Positions 1-5,508 of a stretch of DNA of 5,508 nucleotides are shown here, piece after piece. Where the stretch lies: NCBI GenBank assembly GCA_947462525.1, contig CANHPK010000138.1, positions 1 to 5,508 on the forward strand. The letters are read 5' to 3'. Both the position numbers and the translations under genes were made by a program. Origin of the DNA: Roseiflexaceae bacterium (lineage in GTDB: Bacteria; Chloroflexota; Chloroflexia; Chloroflexales; Roseiflexaceae). Below the pieces are notes generated by a model. That model was not told the DNA's origin, made no database searches, and saw only the letters and a program-made list of their open reading frames with translations. The stretch's first letter is position 1, and each line of letters starts with the position of its first letter.

Positions 1-362
1 CACAGTCAACTGTACTGTGCTGCACTTGTGTAACGTTTTGTAGTAACCAGTTGTACACAGAGTGTAACAATTCAGGGAAACGATGCAAGAGGTTAAAAGA
101 CATATACAGAAGAGACGTATATTTTGTGTATTTATTGTGTAGTATCAGACCCGTACTACATTTAACAAAACATTTGCAGGTTCGTTGCAAACAGCATGAG
201 GAACCCCACTCCCACGAGCGCCGAATCGTGTGGAGTGGGGTTGAGGGAAAAAGGGGCGGTATGAGGAGGTAAGAGGAAGAGGCGCTGGTGATGATTGCTC
301 ATCGCTATGTCACTACTATGCCTGACCGAGATGAATGAGGTGTGAGCATGAGTTGAGAGCAG
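1..362. other. Intergenic region downstream of the act operon, no convincing gene
   Basis: No reading frame here looks like a protein gene. The longest frames are low-complexity, start at TTG or run into the operon terminator, and resemble nothing I recognise. The left 150 bases are relatively A+T-rich and carry the heptamer TTGTGTA three times (26-32, 124-130, 135-141), plus the near copy TTGTACA at 51-57. Positions 1-6 and 14-19 form a short inverted repeat (CACAGT / ACTGTG). A long hairpin lies at 202-242, and 245-282 is purine-rich on the plus strand. The stretch could hold the promoter of a gene off the left edge or a small RNA, but neither is shown. Confidence 0.6.
202..242. repeat. Inverted repeat / RNA hairpin in the 3' flank
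   Basis: The arms 202-212 (AACCCCACTCC) and 232-242 (GGAGTGGGGTT) are perfectly complementary over 11 bp. One bulged base (231) separates them from a further 5 bp, CACGA at 213-217 with TCGTG at 226-230, closing an 8-base loop. No T-run follows the stem on either strand, so it does not look like a classical intrinsic terminator. It could be a structured part of a small RNA, a backup stop for readthrough from the act operon, or a protein-binding palindrome. Confidence 0.6.
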
Positions 363-400
363 ACACAGAAAACCCACCCATTTGGGTGGGTTTTCTGTGT
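363..400 (-). terminator. Rho-independent terminator of the act operon, symmetrical
   Basis: A perfect 17-bp inverted repeat (363-379 with 384-400) encloses a 4-base loop. It begins about 13 bases past the actF stop codon. Read on the minus strand, the G+C-rich core (CCCACCC / GGGTGGG) is followed by TTTTCTGTGT, which fits an intrinsic terminator. The A-tract on the other side mirrors the T-tract, so the element should also work for transcripts arriving from the left on the plus strand. It marks actF as the last gene of the transcription unit. Confidence 0.9.
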
Positions 401-412
401 GTGCGCAGCGTA

Positions 413-1639
413 TTAGTGCTGTGCGGGAGCGTGATGTCCGTGGCCATGGCCTGCGAGTTGTGCTTCGAGTTCGGGGATGCGATGGTCGTGTGGTGGCAAG
501 ATAGGCAGTTGCTTGAGATAGCGAATCACCGTTGCCAACCAAAGTCCACCGATACCGATGAATGCGGTTACGTGTGTCCAGTGAATTTGGAATGCACCCT
601 TGTGGAATGCAGGATTAATCAGCCAGAACACATACACGACTTCGATAAAGACAATCCACATCGAAATGCGGGCGACCACATTGAAGTTACGCTTGGTGTG
701 GCGCGACAACAAGAGGAAGAACGGCAAGAAGAAGTGGCCGAAGATCAATGCAATTGCGAGGTATTGCCACCCATAGTTGGTACGTTCGTAGAACCAAGGT
801 GTTTCTTCGGGGATGTTGCCGGACCAGATGATCAGGTATTGTGAGTAGTTCAAGTAGGTCCACAATACAGTGAACGCAAACGTGAACTTACCGAGGTCGT
901 GCAGGCGGTCAACGGGGATTTCGTACCCGAGTAAGTTGTTCTTTGACAACATCCAGAGGACGATAATCATCAGCGCAAATACCGTCAGCACTTGTCCGAT
1001 CATCCAACCGACAGGATACATCGAGGAGAACCACAATGGCTCCAACGACATGCCCCAGTCTGTGGCAGCGAACGTCCAGAGCATGACGTGTGCAACGAGC
1101 CCTGGTCCACTGACGGTGGCTAGCTTGTCGCGGAACGTCTCGGTTTCGCTCATCGGTGTGTTCTCTTGTTGGATCGAGAGGGAGCGGAGGCGACGAGCCA
1201 ACAGACCCCAAGAAACAAAATAGAGAACGGCCCGAATGGTGAAGAATGGAATGTTGAGGAAGTGAACTTTGGCGGAGATAGCATGCTCTTCGGCGATTCG
1301 GACCGGGTCAGTCCATTCGTAGAGCACGGTGATTCCCAACAAAATGGGGATAAACAGGATGCCCATCCATGGGATAACCAGTGCGGCGGCTTCGACAAAA
1401 CGTCGAATAATCAAGCCCCAGACGCCGCTGGTGATGTGTTGCAGGGTGAGCAGAAACATGCTCCCTGCAGACAAGCCAAAGAAAAACAAGAAGGCAAACA
1501 GGTACGATTGGAGTACCTGGCTCGTCGAGCTGACCGCAATACCCACCACAGTGAGTGCGAGTGCGGCGCCGCCGACGATATATGCACGCTTTTGGACGGA
1601 GTCAAAAGTCGTACGTAATTGATCAGTCTGTTCTGCCAC
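413..1639 (-). CDS. actF: Alternative Complex III subunit ActF (NrfD-like quinol:cytochrome c oxidoreductase membrane subunit)
   Basis: This is the second large membrane subunit of ACIII, 408 residues, the usual size for the family. About ten membrane helices can be read, roughly at 22-38, 46-66, 88-107, 127-147, 180-195, 209-230, 252-272, 291-313, 322-343 and 356-374. Recognisable motifs are DWGMSLEPLWFSSMYP (194-209) and YSQYLIIWSGNIPEETPWFY (265-284), both typical of ActF. It resembles ActC but in known complexes is not the main quinol-oxidising subunit; a role in proton transfer has been proposed. The start is GTG at 1639: an AAGGA ribosome-binding site lies 7 bases upstream and no in-frame ATG occurs until about residue 61, inside a helix. 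The C-terminus is His-rich (His at 384, 386, 398, 400, 402, 403, 408), probably cytoplasmic. It is the last gene of the operon, 54 bases after actE. Confidence 0.95.
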   Translation of the reverse strand: MAEQTDQLRTTFDSVQKRAYIVGGAALALTVVGIAVSSTSQVLQSYLFAFLFFFGLSAGSMFLLTLQHITSGVWGLIIRRFVEAAALVIPWMGILFIPILLGITVLYEWTDPVRIAEEHAISAKVHFLNIPFFTIRAVLYFVSWGLLARRLRSLSIQQENTPMSETETFRDKLATVSGPGLVAHVMLWTFAATDWGMSLEPLWFSSMYPVGWMIGQVLTVFALMIIVLWMLSKNNLLGYEIPVDRLHDLGKFTFAFTVLWTYLNYSQYLIIWSGNIPEETPWFYERTNYGWQYLAIALIFGHFFLPFFLLLSRHTKRNFNVVARISMWIVFIEVVYVFWLINPAFHKGAFQIHWTHVTAFIGIGGLWLATVIRYLKQLPILPPHDHRIPELEAQLAGHGHGHHAPAQH

Positions 1640-1646
1640 GGTTGTG

Positions 1647-1651
1647 TCCTT
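1647..1651 (-). promoter_or_regulatory. Ribosome-binding site of actF
   Basis: AAGGA on the minus strand, 7 bases before the GTG codon at 1639. It is the main reason to accept GTG as the actF start, since no nearby ATG is in frame. It lies 7 bases downstream of the hairpin at 1659-1685, so folding of that hairpin should leave it exposed. Confidence 0.7.
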
Positions 1652-1658
1652 GCAGTTG

Positions 1659-1685
1659 GCACGGCCGAGGGATGCTCAGCCGTGC
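1659..1685 (-). other. Intercistronic RNA hairpin between actE and actF
   Basis: On the transcribed (minus) strand, GCACGGCUGAG pairs with CUCGGCCGUGC over 11 bp, including one G-U wobble, around a 5-base loop (CAUCC). The stem starts 8 bases after the actE stop codon and ends 7 bases before the actF ribosome-binding site. The sequence after the stem has no U-run, so it is not a standard terminator. A role as an RNase processing or 3'-end stabilising structure, setting different amounts of ActE and ActF, is inference. Confidence 0.55.
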
Positions 1686-1693
1686 ACTCACAC

Positions 1694-2365
1694 TTACTTT
1701 TGTGCTGGTGGGTTCTTTTGCATCTCGCGAATGTACGCAATGATTGCCCAGCGGTCATCGACGATTTGTATACGATAGCCCGCAGGGAACATCGTGTACT
1801 TCGGATTGTCAGCGGTCTCAGGTTTGGTTGGGTCGTACTTCAGGTTCGCAACCCCATGGGTAATCGCGTTAAAGAAGTAGCCATCTGGTGCCTGGTCGAG
1901 CGTGAAGGATTCGTTTGCGACAACTTTGCCCTTCAACTGATCGACATAAAACAACGCTGGCATTTTCAAACCAAGGCCGCCCTTCGAGATTGGCCCCGCG
2001 GCGGGTCCTTTGCCATTGCCTTTTTCGCCGTGGCATGAAGCACAGTAAATCTTGTAGCGTGCTTCACCACGTGCAAGGACATTTGCATCGATGGAGATCG
2101 GATTGGTTGTTACGTATGCGGCGGTGGGGTCGCCACCTTCACGCCCGGTCGTGCGCGCGTCGATCTTGAGGCCCCCGCGTGAGACGGTGCCATCGATCAA
2201 TGGGCGTGCGGACGAACCGTTTGCGAAGAAATCGCTCGCAGTCAGGGCTTTGTTCTTGGGCTGATCATACATGTCGAGGTGACATGCCGAAAAGAACAGC
2301 GCGAACAAGCCAAGTACCATGATTCGGGCGACCAATCGCCGAAGTGACGTTGCGGTTACTTGCAT
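1694..2365 (-). CDS. actE: Alternative Complex III subunit ActE (monohaem cytochrome c lipoprotein)
   Basis: This is the monohaem cytochrome c of ACIII, taking electrons from the Fe-S subunit on the periplasmic face. Numbered from the ATG at 2365 (223 residues), it has an arginine-containing n-region, a hydrophobic segment and a lipobox-like end FFSAC with Cys28, so it is probably a lipid-anchored protein. The stretch MYDQPK followed by FFANGSSARPLIDGTVSRG (46-64) is characteristic of ActE. The haem motif CASCH is at 108-112. Met192 (in TMFPAG) is the likely sixth ligand, followed by DRWAIIAYIREMQ near the C-terminus. About 19 residues separate ITHG from this Met, more than in ActE sequences I recall. 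An in-frame GTG at 2380 would add five residues and overlap actD by 8 bases. I prefer the ATG because a GAG lies at suitable spacing and the signal peptide is complete, but the choice is uncertain. Confidence 0.93.
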   Translation of the reverse strand: MQVTATSLRRLVARIMVLGLFALFFSACHLDMYDQPKNKALTASDFFANGSSARPLIDGTVSRGGLKIDARTTGREGGDPTAAYVTTNPISIDANVLARGEARYKIYCASCHGEKGNGKGPAAGPISKGGLGLKMPALFYVDQLKGKVVANESFTLDQAPDGYFFNAITHGVANLKYDPTKPETADNPKYTMFPAGYRIQIVDDRWAIIAYIREMQKNPPAQK

Positions 2366-2372
2366 GTGCGGC

Positions 2373-2936
2373 TCACTCACTGAACTCGTTCACTGCTGTG
2401 GCTCCGAGCCCGGTGAGGATGCTCTTTGCCTTCGCAGCGTCGTATAAAGGATCACTCGTTTCGATACAGAGGAAGAACCCGTCCGTGGTTGCACGTTCGA
2501 ACCCAGGTGCATTAAAGACCGGGTGATACGGCCGTGGGAAGCCACAGATCAGGAACAACCCAAAAACCGCGGCCAAGGCTGAGAACAGCACCATGCCCTC
2601 GAACGTGATGGGGATGAACGCAGGCCAGCTGAAGTGCGGGCGTCCGCCGATGTTCATGGGGTAGTCAACCAGGTTGACCCACGTCATGAACGCAAACAGT
2701 CCGCTCGAACCAGTCAGCCCACCGGCCAACACCAACCAAGGGAGGCGTGACGGTTTGTGACCAATGGCCACATCAAGGCCATGCACGGGAATAGGCGTGT
2801 ATGCTTCGACTTTGGTATAGCCGGCATCACGAAGATGTTCTGCAGCATGGATGAGTGCAGATGAATCGGTAAACTCCGCCATAATCCCGTATGTGGCGGG
2901 TGCTTCCATTGCTGCTGTTGACGTTGCTTTAGACAT
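2373..2936 (-). CDS. actD: Alternative Complex III subunit ActD (DUF3341 membrane protein)
   Basis: A 187-residue protein of the DUF3341 family, the ActD subunit. Residues 15-60 form a soluble domain that begins YGIMAEFTDSSALIHAAEHL. Two membrane helices follow at about 66-87 and 108-131. Between them is the family signature DYPMNIGGRP followed by FSWPAFIPITFE (102-113). The C-terminal tail contains GFFLCIE (153-159), also typical. It carries no cofactor motif; in known complexes it packs against the membrane core and has a structural or possible proton-path role. The ATG at 2936 is preceded by AGAGG at 5 bases. An ATG four bases upstream is out of frame. The gene lies 46 bases after actC and its stop is about 7 bases before the preferred actE start, which suggests translational coupling with actE. 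Confidence 0.94.
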   Translation of the reverse strand: MSKATSTAAMEAPATYGIMAEFTDSSALIHAAEHLRDAGYTKVEAYTPIPVHGLDVAIGHKPSRLPWLVLAGGLTGSSGLFAFMTWVNLVDYPMNIGGRPHFSWPAFIPITFEGMVLFSALAAVFGLFLICGFPRPYHPVFNAPGFERATTDGFFLCIETSDPLYDAAKAKSILTGLGATAVNEFSE

Positions 2937-2953
2937 GCATACCTCTCATAAGA

Positions 2954-2983
2954 ACGGGTACGGAACGAATGTCCCGGTACCGT
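2954..2983 (-). other. Imperfect RNA hairpin between actC and actD
   Basis: In the actC-actD gap, ACGGTACCGGGAC pairs with GUUCCGUACCCGU on the transcribed strand around a 4-base loop. It has about 12 base pairs, including one G-U, and a single-base bulge on each side. It starts at the last base of the actC stop codon and ends 7 bases before the actD ribosome-binding site. No U-run follows, so termination is unlikely. It resembles the actE-actF hairpin in position but is weaker. Confidence 0.4.
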
Positions 2984-4401
2984 TACGCACCTGCGTGACC
3001 TGATTCTTCGTGATCTGCCGTGTGTGCAGTCGTCTTGTGCACCAAGTCGCGTACTTCGAAGATGGCAATCATCGGAATAAAACGAATGAAGAGCAAGAAC
3101 AAGACAAAGAACAAGCCAAATGAGCCGATATACGTTGACCAGTCATAAAACGTAGGCGTATACGATGCCCATGACGACGGCAAGAAGTCACGATGGAGGC
3201 TCAAGACGATAATGACCCAGCGCTCGAACCACATACCCACATTGATCGCCATCGAGACGAAAAACAGGACGGGTAGGTTTTGTCGGAGCTTTTTGGACCA
3301 TAACACCTGCGGAATGAGCACATTGAACAGAATCAACGACCAATATGACCATGCATAGGGGCCGGTAAAACGGTTGACAATCAAGTAGTACTCGTAGACG
3401 CTCGACGAATACCATGCATAGAAGATTTCGCCGAAGTACCCGTACGTCACAATCATGCCTGATGCAAGCATCACCTTGCTCATGACGTCGAAGTGCTTCA
3501 TCGTAATGAGGCCTTCGAGCCCGAACCAACGGCGAATCGGAATCATCAGCACAATAACCATGGCGAATCCACAGTACACCGCGCCGGCGACAAAGTACGG
3601 TGGGAACACCGTAACGTGCCAACCGGGGAGCTGCGCGACTGCGAAGTCGAACGAAATGATTGAGTGAACGGACAACACCAGCGGTGTCGACAGACCGGCC
3701 AACAACAGAGAAGCGACTTCGTAACGCTGCCAGTGTTTGGCGGCACCGCGCCAGCCGAGGGAGGCCAAGCCGTAGAGGGTTTTGGCGATTGGGCTCGTGG
3801 AACGGTCCCGGAGCGTTGCAAGGTCAGGTACCAGCCCAACGAACCAGAACAACACCGAAACGGTGGCGTAGGTCGAAATGGCGAATACGTCCCATTCCAA
3901 TGGGCTACGGAACTGTGGCCACATCCCCAACGTGCTTGGGTACGGCAAGAACCAGTAATCCAACCACGGACGACCCGTGTGGATCAGTGGATAAATACCT
4001 GCGCATGCCACAGCGAAAATCGTCATGGCTTCGGCAGCACGGTTGATCGATGTACGCCAATCCTGACGGAACAGCAACAAGATTGCAGAAATCAAGGTCC
4101 CTGCGTGCCCGATACCAATCCACCAGACGAAGTTGATGATGTCGAATCCCCATGCAACGGGGATGTTAATACCCCAGATACCGATACCCACGGTGAACAA
4201 TGTCGCCAGCGAGTAGAGGTACAGCATGAGCAGCAAACCAGCTGCCACAAAGCCAATGATCCATCCCACTGGTGTCTTGAGCACCGGGAAGAGAACGATA
4301 TCACTGATTTTGGTAGTCACGGAGTTGAGCGATTGACCCGGTGCCAACAGGCTATCGTACGTTTCGGTTACCGGGGGTTTGAGTTGCTTGGATGATTGCA
4401 T
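2983..4401 (-). CDS. actC: Alternative Complex III subunit ActC (NrfD/PsrC-type quinol-oxidising membrane subunit)
   Basis: This 472-residue protein is the main membrane subunit of ACIII and belongs to the NrfD/PsrC family. It binds menaquinol on the periplasmic side and passes electrons to the Fe-S subunit ActB. Ten helices can be read, at about 45-65, 86-110, 123-140, 171-191, 228-248, 264-288, 309-330, 352-368, 377-400 and 424-447. Family motifs include WWIGIGHAGTLISAILLLFR (93-112), HTGRPW (141-146) and FERWVIIVLSLHRDFLPSSW (392-411). His141 and Asp171 have the spacing I recall for the quinol-site His/Asp pair in solved ACIII structures; that assignment is from memory. The tail after the last helix has four histidines (455, 460, 464, 469). 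The ATG at 4401 has GGAG 6 bases upstream, and the gene begins 3 bases after the actB stop. Confidence 0.96.
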   Translation of the reverse strand: MQSSKQLKPPVTETYDSLLAPGQSLNSVTTKISDIVLFPVLKTPVGWIIGFVAAGLLLMLYLYSLATLFTVGIGIWGINIPVAWGFDIINFVWWIGIGHAGTLISAILLLFRQDWRTSINRAAEAMTIFAVACAGIYPLIHTGRPWLDYWFLPYPSTLGMWPQFRSPLEWDVFAISTYATVSVLFWFVGLVPDLATLRDRSTSPIAKTLYGLASLGWRGAAKHWQRYEVASLLLAGLSTPLVLSVHSIISFDFAVAQLPGWHVTVFPPYFVAGAVYCGFAMVIVLMIPIRRWFGLEGLITMKHFDVMSKVMLASGMIVTYGYFGEIFYAWYSSSVYEYYLIVNRFTGPYAWSYWSLILFNVLIPQVLWSKKLRQNLPVLFFVSMAINVGMWFERWVIIVLSLHRDFLPSSWASYTPTFYDWSTYIGSFGLFFVLFLLFIRFIPMIAIFEVRDLVHKTTAHTADHEESGHAGA

Positions 4402-4404
4402 CTG

Positions 4405-5508
4405 CTACTCCGTCTTTCCACTGAACTCGGGGTTCGGATTCGTCAGTCTGATCATGTAGCTCGTGCGTGGTTTGGTGTTGAGCGGATCAAGCATCGTGAA
4501 CTTCGATTCGAGTGCTTTGAGCTGACTGACACGAGCCGAAGCGTCGTTGATGTTGCCAAACACAATGGCTTGTGATGGGCAGGCCTGCTGACAGGCGCTG
4601 ACCACTTGACCATCGGTGATTTGACGATTTTCGCGGTCTGCGTCGATGCGTGCTTCGTTGATGCGCTGGACGCAGTACGTGCACTTTTCCATGACACCAC
4701 GAACGCGGACCGTCACATCAGGATTGCGTTGCAACTTGAGTGATGGGGTCTCTTCGTCGACGTATTGGAAGAAGTTGAAGCGACGAACTTTGTACGGGCA
4801 GTTGTTTGAGCAGTATTTGGTGCCGACACAACGATTGTAGACCATCGAATTGAGGCCTTCGTCATCGTGAACGGTTGCTGCAACTGGGCAAACAATCTCA
4901 CACGGGGCGTGTTCACAGTGCATACACGCGACCGGGATTTGATAAATGGACGGGCTTTCGACATCGCCTGAGAAGTATGTGTCGATGCGGATCCAGTGCA
5001 TTTCGCGGCCGACCAAGACTTGCTCTTTGCCGACAATCGGGATGTTGTTTTCGGCTTGACACGCGACGACACAGGCATTACAGCCGTTGCAGGCGTTCAA
5101 GTCGATTTGCATGCCCCATTGGTAGCCCTTTGAGTAGTCGTATTCGGGGAAGAGCGAAATGATTTCGTGCTTCTTGTGACCCTCGTGATGCTCAGGATGC
5201 AAGAAATCTGCCAATGTTTTGGTTGGGTAGATATCTTGGTCGCGACCTTCGAGATTGGTGTGCTCTTGGGTAGTGGCGAGTTTGTAGTTTTCGGTCGTCT
5301 TTTTGACTTCGAGCCCCGTGCCATGCCACAGACTGTCTGAGCCGCGGAGCGTGTAGGCATTGAAGCCTACGCCGTCGCCGACTTTCCCTGCTTTGGTACG
5401 TCCAAAACCCAAGTGAACGACAACGGTGTTGTCGGCTTGGCCGGGGACGATCCAAATCGGTGCTTTGACCGTTCGTCCTTGGAAGGACAATTCGACCACG
5501 TCGGTTGC
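4405..5508 (-). CDS. actB: Alternative Complex III subunit ActB, C-terminal Fe-S domain (5' end outside window)
   Basis: This is the last 367 residues of ActB; the frame is open to the window edge, so the GTG at 5499 is not the real start. Full ActB is about 1000 residues: a molybdopterin-oxidoreductase-like domain without cofactor, fused to a four-cluster ferredoxin domain. Numbering from the edge, residues 1 to about 125 are the end of the first domain. The Fe-S domain has Cys140/143/146/150, Cys195/198/203/207, Cys227/233/237 and Cys276/279/306/310. That is 15 cysteines, with Thr230 in the place of a sixteenth (CVGTKYC), which matches the known three [4Fe-4S] plus one [3Fe-4S] clusters. 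It relays electrons from quinol at ActC to the haem subunits. A His-rich patch occurs at 104-114. The gene leads directly into actC. Confidence 0.95.
   Translation of the reverse strand, partial: ATDVVELSFQGRTVKAPIWIVPGQADNTVVVHLGFGRTKAGKVGDGVGFNAYTLRGSDSLWHGTGLEVKKTTENYKLATTQEHTNLEGRDQDIYPTKTLADFLHPEHHEGHKKHEIISLFPEYDYSKGYQWGMQIDLNACNGCNACVVACQAENNIPIVGKEQVLVGREMHWIRIDTYFSGDVESPSIYQIPVACMHCEHAPCEIVCPVAATVHDDEGLNSMVYNRCVGTKYCSNNCPYKVRRFNFFQYVDEETPSLKLQRNPDVTVRVRGVMEKCTYCVQRINEARIDADRENRQITDGQVVSACQQACPSQAIVFGNINDASARVSQLKALESKFTMLDPLNTKPRTSYMIRLTNPNPEFSGKTE
4408..4411 (-). promoter_or_regulatory. Ribosome-binding site of actC, inside the end of actB
   Basis: GGAG on the minus strand, 6 bases before the actC ATG. 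It overlaps the last sense codon of actB (GAG) and is directly followed by the actB stop TAG. Ribosomes finishing actB would therefore sit over the actC start site, which fits coupled translation of the two partner subunits. Confidence 0.7.

Noticed and set aside
1..141. Possible replication origin or DnaA-box cluster suggested by TTGTGTA repeats
   Set aside because: The repeats do not match the DnaA consensus TTATCCACA, and there is no neighbouring dnaA, dnaN or strong A+T-rich unwinding element.
51..272. Plus-strand frame of 73 codons in the left flank
   Set aside because: TTG start without a ribosome-binding site, passes through the 202-242 hairpin, and the product is a Arg/Lys-rich string with no family likeness.
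162..542. Minus-strand frame of 126 codons overlapping the actF end
   Set aside because: It is a different frame of the actF coding region continued across the terminator; the product is low-complexity and rich in Ser, Thr, His and Arg.
335..844. Plus-strand open frame of 169 codons opposite the actF 3' end and the terminator
   Set aside because: It reads straight through the terminator hairpin and the antisense of actF; no domain, and the Cys/Glu-rich product looks like a shadow.
2975..2982. Palindrome CGGTACCG as an operator site
   Set aside because: Only 8 bases, inside an operon between stop and start, and better explained as part of the imperfect hairpin at 2954-2983.
3664..4395. Plus-strand open frame of 243 codons opposite actC
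   Set aside because: It lies wholly within actC on the other strand, has a composition rich in Gln, Arg and Thr with no recognisable domain, and is best explained by the codon pattern of actC.
2373..5508. Polysulfide, tetrathionate or nitrite reductase (Psr/Nrf) system instead of ACIII
   Set aside because: ActB and ActC resemble PsrB/PsrC, but the DUF3341 subunit, the ActE lipoprotein cytochrome and ActF next to them occur together only in ACIII.

Overview
The window holds most of one operon, read right to left on the minus strand. It encodes Alternative Complex III (ACIII), the membrane quinol:electron-acceptor oxidoreductase that replaces cytochrome bc1 in many bacteria. In transcription order it contains the 3' part of actB (Fe-S domain, 5' end outside the window), actC, actD, actE and actF. 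A strong hairpin terminator follows about 13 bases after actF. No plausible gene was found on the plus strand.

Layout: 4405-5508 actB (partial), 2983-4401 actC, 2373-2936 actD, 1694-2365 actE, 413-1639 actF, 363-400 terminator, 1-362 intergenic with no convincing gene. The actB-actC and actD-actE junctions are nearly touching (3 and about 7 bases). The two wider junctions, actC-actD (46 bases) and actE-actF (54 bases), each contain an RNA hairpin without a U-run. These may act in mRNA processing or differential expression.

How the genes work together, from knowledge of the family: ActC, an NrfD/PsrC-like ten-helix protein, oxidises menaquinol. Electrons pass through the four Fe-S clusters of ActB to c-type haems (ActE here; ActA would be upstream, outside the window) and on to a terminal oxidase or a soluble carrier. 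ActF is a second ActC-like membrane subunit. ActD is a two-helix subunit that binds the core.

The organism is a respiring bacterium with roughly balanced base composition (about half G+C by eye). The gene set and the lipoprotein cytochrome fit ACIII-bearing phyla such as Acidobacteriota, Bacteroidota, Planctomycetota, Gemmatimonadota or Chloroflexota, and I cannot place it further from the sequence alone. I do not see a previously undescribed system. The points most worth a second look are the intercistronic hairpins, an apparent insertion before the haem-ligand methionine of ActE, His-rich patches on three subunits, and the structured but gene-free left flank.
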